Notes: generated by a model not told the origin, from the letters alone. A stretch of DNA of 34,320 nt from DASQUK01 sp046723645 (GCA_046723645.1 JBKOUY010000084.1:1-34320), one strand, 5' to 3'; shown: positions 1 to 8,118, numbered from the stretch's first letter. Translations and numbers: made by a program.

Positions 1-69
1 GACGACGTGGCTGCCGAGGGCTACCGGGGCTTCACGCTGTCGACCGCCGGAGCAGCCGAGCGCCCGTGA
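1..69 (+). CDS. C-terminal end of an unidentified protein (partial)
   Basis: Frame 1 is open from the window edge and ends at TGA 67-69, giving a 22-residue tail that finishes ...AAERP. Its stop overlaps the GTG start of the next gene in a GTGA arrangement (66-69), which is typical of translationally coupled genes. It is therefore probably the last part of a gene in the same operon as the amidohydrolase. The tail is too short to assign a family. Confidence 0.5.
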   Translation, partial: DDVAAEGYRGFTLSTAGAAERP

Positions 70-1469
70 CCGTGCGCACCCCGGTCCCGCCCGTCCTGCG
101 GCGGCTGTCCTCCGACGAGTACCGGCCCCTGCCCTGGCGGCGCACCGACCGCGAGGCACTCGCCCGCTTCGGCGACGCGGCTCCGGAGCGGGCGCGCCGC
201 GCCGGGCTCGGGCTGTCGGCGTACGCGGAGGACCGGCGGGGCACGGCGGCGGCGCTGCGTGCCATCGACGCGGCCGCCGGCGGCGGCTTCTACGCGCTGC
301 CGGCCGAGGCCGAGATCGATGCGGCGACGGCGGATGCCTGCCTCGACGGCGGCGAGGCCTCGGTCGTGGTCGACGTGCAGACGCACCTCGTGAACCCGTC
401 CAGCTTCCACGGCCCCGGCGCCGCGGCGCTCATCGGCTTCCTCCAGGCGACCGATCCTGAGCGGTGGTCCGGCGGCGTCGACCCGGCCCGCATCTCGGCC
501 GCAGAGTGGGCGGCGCTCGTGTTCGGCGGCAGCGAGACCGCGGTCGCGCTGCTGACGTCGTTGCCCGGGCAGTCCCACGAGAACGTCCTGTCCAACGCCG
601 AGATCGCCGCATGCCGCGAGGTCGTGGACCGCTACGCCGGCAGCGGCCGGGTGCTCACACACACGATCGTGCACCCCAACTACGGGCCCGGCGAGATCGA
701 GGCGATGCAGGCCTGGCGCGACGAGCTGCGGCCGTCGGGCTGGAAGGTGTACACGCTGTGGGACCCGCCCGAGACCGTGCCGCCCGGGGGCATGCCGACC
801 GGGTGGTTCCTCGACGACGAGGCCGTCGGCATCCCGTTCCTCGAGCAGGTCCGCGCGCTCGGGCCCAGGATCGTCTGCACCCACAAGGGGATCGGCGGGC
901 CCGTGCCCGGAGCCGCGCCCGCCGGGTCCAACCCCCGCGACGTCGGGCCTGCGGCCGCCCTGTTCCCGGACATCACGTTCCTCGTGTACCACTCCGGCTA
1001 CGAGCCCGACCCGACCGCGGAGGAGGGGCCCCACGAGGCCGACCCCGGGCGCGGCGTCAGCCGCCTCGTGTCGAGCCTGGCCGGCGCCGGGATCGGGCCC
1101 GGCGCGAACGTGTACGCCGAGCTCGGGACCACGTGGTTCCTGATGCTCCGCCGGCCACACGAGGCCGCCCACGTCCTCGGCAAGCTCCTCCTCGCGGTGG
1201 GGGAGGACCGCATGGTGTGGGGCACTGACTCGGTGTGGTACGGCGCCCCCCAGCCGCTCATCGACGCCTTCCGCGCCTTTACGATCCCCGAGCGCCTGCA
1301 GGAGGAGCACGGCTACCCGCCGCTGACGCCGGCGGCCAAGGACAAGATCCTCGGCCTGAACGCCGCCCCCGTCTACGGCGTCGACGTCGACGCCGCCCGG
1401 GCGTCGCGCGATGCCGGCCACGAGTGGCTGGCAGCGGCGCGCCGCGAGCTCGGCGCGCGCCTGGCATGA
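66..1469 (+). CDS. Amidohydrolase family protein (TIM-barrel metal-dependent hydrolase)
   Basis: The protein has 467 residues. The fold looks like the amidohydrolase-2 (ACMSD-like) TIM barrel. Visible landmarks are a strand-1 metal motif in the form DVQTHLV near residue 101, a histidine in THTIVHPNYG, CTHKG, LVYHSGYE, and a late WGTDSVWYG segment carrying the conserved aspartate. These match the order of metal and catalytic residues in the family. The first ~95 residues precede the barrel and resemble nothing I recognise. The GTG start overlaps the preceding stop by 4 nt, which supports this start. Members of the family hydrolyse or decarboxylate cyclic or aromatic carboxylates, but the substrate here cannot be read from sequence. 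The next gene starts 25 nt downstream, so an operon is likely. Confidence 0.8.
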   Translation: MTVRTPVPPVLRRLSSDEYRPLPWRRTDREALARFGDAAPERARRAGLGLSAYAEDRRGTAAALRAIDAAAGGGFYALPAEAEIDAATADACLDGGEASVVVDVQTHLVNPSSFHGPGAAALIGFLQATDPERWSGGVDPARISAAEWAALVFGGSETAVALLTSLPGQSHENVLSNAEIAACREVVDRYAGSGRVLTHTIVHPNYGPGEIEAMQAWRDELRPSGWKVYTLWDPPETVPPGGMPTGWFLDDEAVGIPFLEQVRALGPRIVCTHKGIGGPVPGAAPAGSNPRDVGPAAALFPDITFLVYHSGYEPDPTAEEGPHEADPGRGVSRLVSSLAGAGIGPGANVYAELGTTWFLMLRRPHEAAHVLGKLLLAVGEDRMVWGTDSVWYGAPQPLIDAFRAFTIPERLQEEHGYPPLTPAAKDKILGLNAAPVYGVDVDAARASRDAGHEWLAAARRELGARLA

Positions 1470-1494
1470 GCCGGGAGGCAGACTCGCCGCCAGG

Positions 1495-2469
1495 ATGACC
1501 AGCGGCGCGACGACACATCCCGGCCACCCCAACCAGCGCGACGCCGCGTCGCTGCCGCCCGAGCTGCGCCGGACGACGGTACCGCCGGCGGTCCGGGCCT
1601 GGACAGAACAGCATGGCGGCGTGCGCATCGTGCGGGTCCGGCGGCTGCCGGGCGCGTCCTCGACGGCGGTCCACGGGCTCTACGCGGCCGACGGGACGCG
1701 GCTGGTGTTGCGCCGCTACGTGTGGCCCGGGTTCCTCGACAACGAGCCCCTCGCCCCCCAGCGGGAGGTCGAGGCCCTCAGATTCGCGTCGGCGCACCGG
1801 CTGCGGGTGCCGGAGGTGGTGGCGGCGGACGTCGCTGGCGCCGACATCGGTGACGGCGTGCCCGCCCTACTCATGACCTTCCTGCCCGGCCGGGCGGTGG
1901 CGGCGCCCGACGTGCACCGGCTCGCCGAGGTCGCCGCCGCCATCCACGCCACTGACCCCGACGGCTTCGGCCACGACTACTTCCCCTGGTTCACCGACAC
2001 GACGGTCGGACCGCCGCGCACCGCACGCTGGCCGCAGCTCTGGGAGACCGCCATCGGGCTGTGGCGCGACGCGGCGCCGGAGTACAGGCCGGCGTTCATC
2101 CACCGGGACTTCCACCCCGGCAACGTCCTGTGGTGGCGCGGGCGTCCGTCGGGCGTGGTCGACTGGGCCAACGCGTGCGCGGGTCCGTGGGGCTGCGACG
2201 TGGCCACCTGCCGCGCCAATCTCGTCGACCTGGCCGGCGACCGGGCGGCCGACGAGTTCCTCGCCACCTACGAGTCGCTCACCGGCGATGCGTTCGACCC
2301 CTACTGGGACATGGCCTGCATCCTGGAGAACGGGGCATCATTCTGGACACCGTCCCAGGTGGCCGCCAGCGAACCGCGCCTGGCCCGCGCCGTCGCCGCC
2401 CAGGTCGCCCTGCCCCACGACCCGGTCAGGCGGCCAGGAGGGCGTCCATCTGGCCAACCGCCAGCTTGA
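1495..2469 (+). CDS. Aminoglycoside phosphotransferase (APH)-family kinase-like protein
   Basis: This is a 324-residue protein from the ATG at 1495. An in-frame upstream start at 1411 would lie inside the amidohydrolase and is less likely. The Brenner catalytic motif FIHRDFHPGNVLW and the metal-binding GVVDWANACAGP segment are intact, so it is probably an active kinase of the APH/choline kinase superfamily. The N-lobe shows LYAADGTRLVLRRY, with positively charged residues where the ATP-binding lysine is expected. Most chromosomal members phosphorylate small metabolites rather than drugs, so resistance should not be assumed. Its 3' end overlaps the convergent SRPBCC gene by 44 nt. Confidence 0.82.
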   Translation: MTSGATTHPGHPNQRDAASLPPELRRTTVPPAVRAWTEQHGGVRIVRVRRLPGASSTAVHGLYAADGTRLVLRRYVWPGFLDNEPLAPQREVEALRFASAHRLRVPEVVAADVAGADIGDGVPALLMTFLPGRAVAAPDVHRLAEVAAAIHATDPDGFGHDYFPWFTDTTVGPPRTARWPQLWETAIGLWRDAAPEYRPAFIHRDFHPGNVLWWRGRPSGVVDWANACAGPWGCDVATCRANLVDLAGDRAADEFLATYESLTGDAFDPYWDMACILENGASFWTPSQVAASEPRLARAVAAQVALPHDPVRRPGGRPSGQPPA

Positions 2470-2911
2470 TGCCCTCATCCATGCCCATGGTCAGCAGCTG
2501 GTCCATCTGCTCGCGCGAGTCGAACACCGACCGCAGCTCCAGCCGCGTGCCGCGGTCGTGCTCGGCCAGGGCCACCTGGGTCGTGGTGGTGGGCATGTCG
2601 GCGTTGGGAGTGCCGTCCTGGTGGGCAAACCCGTCGACGAAATCCAGGGACTTCGGCGGGTTGACCGATGTCACCCGCCACCAGCCGTGGTGCTTGTCGC
2701 CCTCCGGGCCGGTCATGAAGTAGGTGACCTCGCCCCCTGCGGTCAGGTCGTGCCGGTTCACGGTGGCGGGGTAGCCCGGCGGCCCCCACCAGCGCTCCAG
2801 TTGGCGCGGGTCGGCCCAGAGCTGCCACACCCGCTCTATCGGGGCTTCGAAGTCCGCGACCACGGTGAGGCTCAGGTTGTCGAGGTCCTTGTCGAGGCTG
2901 GTGACGGTCAT
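2426..2911 (-). CDS. SRPBCC (AHSA1/START-like) domain protein
   Basis: The protein has 161 residues starting MTVTSLDKD. It is typical of the AHSA1-type SRPBCC fold: an N-terminal strand FEAPIERVWQLWADP, then LERWWGPPGYPATV, a central GPEGDKHHGWWRVTSVNPP segment and a long C-terminal helix (LLTMGMDEGIKLAVGQMD). The start is fixed by a 4-nt ATGA overlap (2908-2911) with the upstream ArsR gene, so the two are cotranscribed and coupled. ArsR-SRPBCC pairs are widespread in actinobacteria. The SRPBCC partner has a hydrophobic ligand cavity, but its ligand is usually unknown. The 3' end overlaps the convergent kinase gene. Confidence 0.88.
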   Translation of the reverse strand: MTVTSLDKDLDNLSLTVVADFEAPIERVWQLWADPRQLERWWGPPGYPATVNRHDLTAGGEVTYFMTGPEGDKHHGWWRVTSVNPPKSLDFVDGFAHQDGTPNADMPTTTTQVALAEHDRGTRLELRSVFDSREQMDQLLTMGMDEGIKLAVGQMDALLAA

Positions 2912-3279
2912 GTGCCATGTCCTCTCGGGTTGTCGTTTGGGGGATCGGGGGCCAGCGCCAGCAGGCGGGACATCCGGTCCACTCGCCCGCGCCACGCCGC
3001 CTCGAGCTGGTCGAGGGCCTGCCGGGCCCGGTCGACCGCGTCGGGGTCGGTGCGAACGAGCTGCTCCCGTCCGCGGCGCTGCTTGATGACCAGGCCGGCT
3101 CGCTCCAGCACCGCGACGTGCTTTTGCACCGCGGCGAAGCTCATCGGGTAGGCGTTGGCCAGCCGCGACACCGACAGCTCGCCCCGGGCCGACCGGCGCA
3201 GGATGTCGCGACGGGTGGCATCGGCCAGCGCGTGGAAAAGGTGGTCGACGGCGTCGTCGGTCAACTCATGTACAACCAT
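2908..3279 (-). CDS. ArsR-family winged-helix transcriptional regulator
   Basis: This 123-residue regulator starts MVVHELTDD. The ArsR/SmtB winged helix is clear: HALADATRRDILRRSARGEL, a recognition region SVSRLANAYPMSFAAVQKHVAVLERAGLV, and the wing IKQRRGREQLVRTDPDA. There is no cysteine metal site, so it is probably the type that regulates an SRPBCC partner rather than a metal sensor. The ATG at 3279 is preferred over the upstream start at 3315, because a TTGCGA/TAACCT promoter lies between the two and its -10 ends 8 nt before 3279, predicting a leaderless mRNA. A perfect palindrome covers the start codon, implying autorepression. Coupled 4-nt overlap with the SRPBCC gene. Confidence 0.88.
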   Translation of the reverse strand: MVVHELTDDAVDHLFHALADATRRDILRRSARGELSVSRLANAYPMSFAAVQKHVAVLERAGLVIKQRRGREQLVRTDPDAVDRARQALDQLEAAWRGRVDRMSRLLALAPDPPNDNPRGHGT

Positions 3280-3288
3280 CCGGTTGTA
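3271..3288 (-). promoter_or_regulatory. Probable ArsR operator (perfect 7-4-7 palindrome)
   Basis: The sequence TACAACC-ATCC-GGTTGTA is a perfect inverted repeat that overlaps the ATG at 3277-3279 and touches the -10 region. Its size and position fit an autoregulatory ArsR-dimer site. That this regulator binds it is inferred. Confidence 0.7.
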
Positions 3289-3315
3289 GGTTAGCACGGC
3301 ATCGCCCTGTCGCAA
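3288..3315 (-). promoter_or_regulatory. Promoter of the ArsR-SRPBCC operon
   Basis: On the minus strand, -35 TTGCGA (3310-3315) and -10 TAACCT (3288-3293) are separated by 16 bp. The -10 ends 8 nt before the ATG, so transcription would begin at or next to the start codon. Confidence 0.6.
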
Positions 3316-3501
3316 GCCGACGTTGACCGGAGCACGCGCGGGAGCCCCGCTTGGCTCGCCACCTCAGAGGGTGCACGGATAGGAACGTCGTCCCGGCCAA
3401 CGGTGGTCAATGTTGCCGGGAGGCCGAGCTGTGTGGCCTGGGCTTGCGCTGCAAATGCCGTACTGTTCGGTGCCCACTTGCGTGCCTATCCGCTCGGCCT
3501 C

Positions 3502-4512
3502 TCAGGCGAGCGTCGCCGGATCGACGTTCCCGCCGCACAGCACTACGGCGATGCGCTCGTCGGGGCGGGCTCGGAGCGCACCGGTCGTCAGCGCCGCCAG
3601 GGCGGCGGCCCCCGCCGGCTCCGTCACCAGGCGCAGCGCCCGCCACAGCCGCCGCTGCGCGTCGACGAGGTCGGCGTCCTCGACGACCACCACGCCGTCG
3701 GTCCAGGCCCGGGCGGCGGCGAAGCCCAGATCGCCCACCCGGCGGGCGCCGAGCGCGTCGGCCGCGAGCCCGGACACGTCGGTGTCGACAACTCGGCCGG
3801 CACGCAGGGCGGCATCGAGGGCCCGACATCCCCGGGTCTCGACACCGGTGATGCCGACCGCCCCGCGGAACCAGCAGGCCACGCCCCCGATCAGCCCGCC
3901 GCCACCGACGGCGACGATCACCCGGTCGAGCCCGCCACCGCTGCCGCCGGATGATGTGCCGCGAGCCTGCCGTTCGAGCTCGGCGGCGAGCGTGCCGGCG
4001 CCCTCGATCATCTCGGGTTGGTCGAAGGCATGGAGGAATCGGGCGCCGGTGGCGGCGGCATGCGCGTGGCTGGCGGCGAGGGCCTCGTCGTAGTACCCGG
4101 GGACGACCTCGACCACCGCTCCCAGCGACCGGAGCCGCTCGAGCTTGGCCGGCGCCGTGGTGTCCGGGACGAAGACGGTCGCCGCGACCCTCAGCCGGTG
4201 GGCGGCGTGGGCCACGGCCACGCCGTAGTTGCCGCCCGACGCCGCCACCACCCCGGCGGCCGGCAGCTTCCCCAGGAGCTGGTTGTGCGCGCCGCGTCCC
4301 TTGAACGAGCCGGCGTGCTGCAGCATCTCCAGCTTCAGGACCAGCGGTCGGCGGTGGCTCGGCAGCTCGAGGTCCGCCGGGTCGACCTCGACCAGCGGCG
4401 TCTCCCGGATGAAGGGCGCCAGGCGCCGTGCGGCGGCGTCGATGTCCGACCTGGAGGGGAGCGTCGGCGCGTCGCCGGGCCAGGGCGGGAGGGTGGCAGC
4501 GTCGGGGACCAT
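3502..4512 (-). CDS. PLP-dependent threonine/serine dehydratase-like enzyme
   Basis: The protein has 336 residues from the ATG at 4512. It is a fold-type II PLP enzyme: substrate and PLP lysine in HAGSFKGRGA, the SGGNYGVAVAHAA loop that holds the substrate carboxylate, the glycine-rich phosphate loop VGGGGLIGG, and a terminal LCGGNVDP motif where the pyridine-nitrogen ligand is Cys rather than the usual Ser. The length matches single-domain (catabolic or serine racemase-like) members with no C-terminal ACT domain, so feedback inhibition by isoleucine is not expected. It probably deaminates threonine or serine to 2-oxo acids. A GTG at 4566 is an alternative start. Neither start has an obvious ribosome-binding site. 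Confidence 0.82.
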   Translation of the reverse strand: MVPDAATLPPWPGDAPTLPSRSDIDAAARRLAPFIRETPLVEVDPADLELPSHRRPLVLKLEMLQHAGSFKGRGAHNQLLGKLPAAGVVAASGGNYGVAVAHAAHRLRVAATVFVPDTTAPAKLERLRSLGAVVEVVPGYYDEALAASHAHAAATGARFLHAFDQPEMIEGAGTLAAELERQARGTSSGGSGGGLDRVIVAVGGGGLIGGVACWFRGAVGITGVETRGCRALDAALRAGRVVDTDVSGLAADALGARRVGDLGFAAARAWTDGVVVVEDADLVDAQRRLWRALRLVTEPAGAAALAALTTGALRARPDERIAVVLCGGNVDPATLA

Positions 4513-4625
4513 GGACGACGAGTTTGCCCGCGTGACGTGGGCAAACGGGTGTGAACATCCGACCACTCAGCGCGAGTGAATTGATGGGCTCCGGTCGGGG
4601 CACGCATAAGGGGAACCACTGGACA

Positions 4626-4643
4626 CCGCGGTCGGGACCGCGG
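4626..4643. promoter_or_regulatory. Palindrome upstream of the GlsB-type gene
   Basis: CCGCGGTC-GG-GACCGCGG is a perfect 8-2-8 inverted repeat lying 18 nt before the ATG of the next gene. It could be an operator or a 5'-leader hairpin next to the ribosome-binding site. Function unknown. Confidence 0.4.
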
Positions 4644-4660
4644 CCGAAAGGGAGAGCAAG

Positions 4661-4960
4661 ATGCTCGGATTCATCATCTGGATGCTGATCGTCGGTGCGA
4701 TCGCCGGCTACCTGGCCCGCTTGCTCGTGCCTGGGCGTGACCCGATGGGCCTGGTCGGCACGATCGTGCTCGGCATCATCGGGTCGCTCATCGGTGGCTT
4801 CCTCGGCTACCTGATCTTCGACAAGGACCTCGACGAGGGCGCGCTGCAGGCCTCGGGGGTCATTGGGTCAATCATCGGGGCGGTGATCGCGCTGCTGATC
4901 TACAACGCCGTCAGCAACCGCCGGTTGAAGCGTCGGCCGATCCGGCGGCGCGTGTTCTGA
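4661..4960 (+). CDS. GlsB/YeaQ/YmgE-family stress-response membrane protein
   Basis: This is a 99-residue, mostly hydrophobic protein with three predicted membrane helices (about 2-22, 30-52 and 63-84) separated by glycine-rich turns. It has the family's diagnostic GxIAGYLARLLVPGRDPMG region and LGIIGSLIGGFLGYL repeat, and an Arg-rich C-terminus (RRLKRRPIRRR), probably cytoplasmic. These proteins, also called transglycosylase-associated proteins, are commonly general-stress induced, but their activity is not established. The start is supported by AAAGGGAGAG about 5 nt upstream. It stands alone, with a strong hairpin just after the stop. Confidence 0.88.
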   Translation: MLGFIIWMLIVGAIAGYLARLLVPGRDPMGLVGTIVLGIIGSLIGGFLGYLIFDKDLDEGALQASGVIGSIIGAVIALLIYNAVSNRRLKRRPIRRRVF

Positions 4961-4975
4961 TCGCGCCGGACGTCG

Positions 4976-5007
4976 CCCCCGGCTGCCGAAAATCCGGCAG
5001 CCGGGGG
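4976..5007 (+). terminator. Terminator-like hairpin after the GlsB-type gene
   Basis: Arms at 4976-4988 and 4995-5007 form a perfect 13-bp GC stem around the loop AAAATC, 15 nt after the stop codon. There is no T-tract, as is common for actinobacterial terminators. Confidence 0.6.
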
Positions 5008-5016
5008 GCGATCCGC

Positions 5017-5076
5017 GTTCGGACCCCGATCGGTCCGATGGGGCATGTTCGGACCCCGATCGGTCCGATGGGGCAT
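5017..5076. repeat. Perfect tandem duplication of a 30-bp unit
   Basis: Copies at 5017-5046 and 5047-5076 are identical. Each contains the inverted repeat CGGACC-CCGATC-GGTCCG. The pair ends 44 nt before the peroxiredoxin start, so it sits in that gene's promoter/leader region. Confidence 0.9.
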
Positions 5077-5120
5077 GATGCGGAACGCTTCGTGTACCCG
5101 ACGAATCCCGAGGAGGATCG

Positions 5121-5603
5121 ATGGCGATCTCGGTCGGCGACCGCATCCCCGACGTCCAGCTGATGACCATGACGAGCGACGGCGTGGCGCCGGTCCAGAG
5201 CGGCGAGGTTCTCGGCAAGGGCAAGGTCGTGTTGTTCGCCGTGCCCGGCGCGTTCACGCCCACCTGTTCCGACCACCACCTGCCGGGCTTCGTCCTGCGG
5301 GCCGAGGACATCAAGGCCAAGGGTGTCGACACCATCGCCTGCATCGCGGTCAACGACGTCTTCGTCATGGGCGCCTGGGGCGACGCCCAGGGCACCGGCG
5401 ACAGCATCACGATGCTGGCCGACGGCAACGGCGAGTTCGCGGCCGAGGTGGGGCTGACGCTGGACGGCTCCGACTTCGGACTGGGCATGCGCTCGCAGCG
5501 CTACGCCGCCATCATCGACGATGGCGTCGTGACCGAGCTGATGGTCGAGCCCAATCCCGGCCTCGCTGTGAGCGCCGCGGAGTCGGTGCTGGCCAAGCTC
5601 TGA
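5121..5603 (+). CDS. Peroxiredoxin (atypical 2-Cys type II / Prx5-like)
   Basis: The protein has 160 residues. The peroxidatic site PGAFTPTCS places the catalytic cysteine at residue 49, and a second cysteine at 74 (DTIACIAVND) aligns with the resolving cysteine of type II/Prx5 peroxiredoxins. The FVMGAWG segment and a conserved arginine in GLGMRSQRYAA also fit. It should reduce hydroperoxides in the cytoplasm using thioredoxin or glutaredoxin-like donors; no fused glutaredoxin domain is present. The start is well supported by an AGGAGG ribosome-binding site 5 nt upstream. Expression may respond to whatever binds the duplicated 30-bp element upstream. Confidence 0.9.
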   Translation: MAISVGDRIPDVQLMTMTSDGVAPVQSGEVLGKGKVVLFAVPGAFTPTCSDHHLPGFVLRAEDIKAKGVDTIACIAVNDVFVMGAWGDAQGTGDSITMLADGNGEFAAEVGLTLDGSDFGLGMRSQRYAAIIDDGVVTELMVEPNPGLAVSAAESVLAKL

Positions 5604-5675
5604 TCGGGTCGCGGCACGGCCCCGATAGGAGGACAGCACGGCAGCGTCGCGTGCTCCGACACCCGTCGTGCCAGG

Positions 5676-8105
5676 ATGACCAGCGTGCAGCGCACGTCGG
5701 AGGCGGCAGCGACTGACCAGGCGGGCGTTTCCCACGACGTCACCGTGTCGGTTGCCCCCCGCCAACGCGTCCGCTACCAGGCCGACATCGTGCGGCTGCT
5801 CGTGTCTCTGGCGCTGCTGGCCGCGGGCGTGCTCATCGCGATCAACGCCCGCAACACCATCGGCGGGGCCGAAGAGGACATCGTCGACGTCTACGAGCGC
5901 GTGCCCGAGCGGTTCGCGGACGTCCTGGCGGTGGTGGCGGTGGTCACGGCCACCGTGGTTCCGGTCGTGGCCGTCGTCTTCCTGATCCTCCTGCGCCGCT
6001 TCCGCCAGGCGGCGGCGCTCGTGCTCGGCGGGCTGGCCGCCGTCCTGGCCATGACCTGGCTGAGCGACGTGCTGGCCGACCGCGGCGTCGTGGCCGCCGT
6101 CGACCCCAACACCGAGCAGGTCATCGAGCTCACCGATCCCGAGTTCGCCACGTCCCCCCTGATCGCGGCCGTCGTCGCCTTCGTCGTGATCGCCTCGCCC
6201 CGGGTGTCGCCGCAGTGGCGCCGCGTCATGTGGTTCGGGGTCGGCGTGCTGATCCTGTTCCGCGTGGTCTCGTCCAGCGAGCCACCCCTCGACATCGTCA
6301 TCGCGGTGGCGCTCGGCATGGCCATCGGTTATCTGGCGCTGCTGGCGTTCGGGACCGAGAGCGTCGACCCGGATGCCGACGAGCTGGTCTCCATGCTCCG
6401 ACCGGTGACGGATCCCGTGCGCATCGAACAGCTCGAGGGCGACACGCCGCTCCGCTACGCGGTCGACCTGGCGGACGGCGAGAAGCTCCAGCTTCGGGTG
6501 CGAACCAGGACCGACCGCTCGTCCGAGCGGCTGGAGCAGGCGTGGCGCACCGTCCGGCTCCGGACGTCGCAGCTCGACGAGCCGTACGCCACGGTCCAGC
6601 GCCGCATCGAGCACGAAATGCTCGCCCAGACGACGGCCGGTCTGGCCGGGGTGCGCGTGCCAGCCGTGCGCGGCATCATCGCGTCGCCGGCCGGCTCGGT
6701 CGGCCTGCTGGAGGAGCGCCTCGCGGGCAGCACTGCGGTGTCGGACCTGGCCACCTCGAGGCTGAACCGGCCGCTGCTGCGGAGGATCTGGCACCAGGTG
6801 GCGGCGCTGCATCGCCAGCGCATCGCCCATCGGGCGCTCGGGCTCGGCGTGGTCCGCCTGACCGCAACGGGCGACGTGGCCATGTCCGAATTCGACGCCG
6901 CCCGGCTGGCGGCGTCGGACCGCGACCTGGCCCTGGACCGCGCCCAGCTCCTCGTCGACACCGCCCTGCGGGTGGGTGCCGACGAGGCCGTGGCGGTGGC
7001 CGTGGAGGCCCTCGGCCCGAAGGCGGTCGTGGCGGCCGTGCCGTACCTGCAGCCGCTGGCGCTCCCGGCCGCGACCCGGCGAAACCTGCGCGGCAACGGC
7101 GAGGTGCTGGACGACCTGCGGGAGGCGGTGGCGGACGCCACCGGTGTCGAGCCCGCGCCGATGGCCCGGCTCGAGCGGGTGCGGCCCCGCACGGCGGTGT
7201 CGATCCTGGCGCTGGCGGGAGGGTTCTACTTCCTGCTGCCGCAGCTGGCCGACGTGGGCGAGACCGCCGAGGCCGCGTCGCACGCCAACTGGTGGTGGCT
7301 GGCGCCGATCTTGGCCGGGGCGGCGGCGACGTTCTTCGCCGCCGCCCTCTCGCTCCTCGGGTCGGTGCCGCAGCCGATCCCGTACCTGGCCACGGTCCGC
7401 ATGCAGGTGGCGTCGGCGTTCGTCGGGCGCATCGCGCCCGCCAACACTGGCACGCTGGCGGTTGGCGTCCGCTTCCTGCAGCGCTCGGGCGTCGACACCG
7501 CGGCCGCCGGGGCGGCCGTGGGGCTGAATGCCCTCATCGGCTTCGCCGTCCACCTCGCGCTCATGGCGGGCTTCGTCGCCTGGGCCGGCGCCCGCGGCCC
7601 GGGCTTCTCGCTGCCCGACGCCAACGCCTTGCTCGTGGTCATCGCCATCGGTGGCGTCGCCAGCGGCCTCATCGTCGGCCTGGTGCCCGCGTTGCGCCGC
7701 CGGATCCTGCCGCCGCTGCTGGGGTACCTGCGGACCGCGGGGTCGTCGCTGGCCGACGTCGTGACCGACCCGTTGCGCGTGCTGGCGCTGCTGGGCGGTG
7801 CCCTCGGCATCACCTTCGCGTTCATCCTCACCCTGATGGCCTCCGTGGCGGCGTTCGGGGGCGGCGTCAGCTTCCCGGAGGTCGGCGCCGCGTACCTGAT
7901 CGCTGCGGCCATCGGGTCGGCGACCCCGACGCCCGGCGGGCTCGGGGCGGTGGAGGCCGCCCTCGTGGCGGCCCTGACCGGCTACGGCATGGCCGACAGC
8001 GCTGCGGTGTCCGCGGTCCTGACCTTCCGTCTCGCCACGTACTGGGCGCCGATGATCCCCGGCTGGATCATGTTCCAGCAGATGCAGCGCAACGAGGAGC
8101 TGTAG
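5676..8105 (+). CDS. Membrane protein: degenerate kinase-like domain fused to LPG-synthase-TM (UPF0104) flippase-like domain
   Basis: The protein has 809 residues. The N-terminal third carries about six membrane helices (residues ~35-230). A soluble middle part (~235-500) resembles a protein-kinase/ABC1-like fold: its catalytic loop reads IAHRALGLGVV and its metal segment SEFDAARL (near 405), so the catalytic HRD aspartate and the DFG aspartate are both replaced. The C-terminal third (~505-790) has multiple helices with APANTGTLAVG and TPTPGGLGAVEAAL motifs typical of the lysylphosphatidylglycerol synthase TM/UPF0104 family. There is no C-terminal lysyl-transfer (DUF2156) domain. I infer a lipid or lipid-linked glycan translocase with a regulatory pseudokinase. 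It ends 13 nt from the convergent phosphoesterase gene. Confidence 0.78.
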   Translation: MTSVQRTSEAAATDQAGVSHDVTVSVAPRQRVRYQADIVRLLVSLALLAAGVLIAINARNTIGGAEEDIVDVYERVPERFADVLAVVAVVTATVVPVVAVVFLILLRRFRQAAALVLGGLAAVLAMTWLSDVLADRGVVAAVDPNTEQVIELTDPEFATSPLIAAVVAFVVIASPRVSPQWRRVMWFGVGVLILFRVVSSSEPPLDIVIAVALGMAIGYLALLAFGTESVDPDADELVSMLRPVTDPVRIEQLEGDTPLRYAVDLADGEKLQLRVRTRTDRSSERLEQAWRTVRLRTSQLDEPYATVQRRIEHEMLAQTTAGLAGVRVPAVRGIIASPAGSVGLLEERLAGSTAVSDLATSRLNRPLLRRIWHQVAALHRQRIAHRALGLGVVRLTATGDVAMSEFDAARLAASDRDLALDRAQLLVDTALRVGADEAVAVAVEALGPKAVVAAVPYLQPLALPAATRRNLRGNGEVLDDLREAVADATGVEPAPMARLERVRPRTAVSILALAGGFYFLLPQLADVGETAEAASHANWWWLAPILAGAAATFFAAALSLLGSVPQPIPYLATVRMQVASAFVGRIAPANTGTLAVGVRFLQRSGVDTAAAGAAVGLNALIGFAVHLALMAGFVAWAGARGPGFSLPDANALLVVIAIGGVASGLIVGLVPALRRRILPPLLGYLRTAGSSLADVVTDPLRVLALLGGALGITFAFILTLMASVAAFGGGVSFPEVGAAYLIAAAIGSATPTPGGLGAVEAALVAALTGYGMADSAAVSAVLTFRLATYWAPMIPGWIMFQQMQRNEEL

Positions 8106-8118
8106 CCACCGAGAGGGG

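Noticed and set aside
21..1628. 535-codon minus-strand frame opposite the amidohydrolase
   Set aside because: Antisense shadow with no motifs. The plus-strand gene has family signatures and a coupled start.
1495..2469. Aminoglycoside resistance gene
   Set aside because: The motif identifies only the kinase superfamily. There is no mobile context, and drug substrates cannot be inferred.
3316..3501. Possible small gene or RNA in the gap between the ArsR promoter and the dehydratase gene
   Set aside because: No frame with a ribosome-binding site and no convincing hairpin or tRNA-like fold was seen.
5017..5076. Possible CRISPR-like repeat
   Set aside because: There are only two copies, directly abutting with no spacer, and no cas genes.
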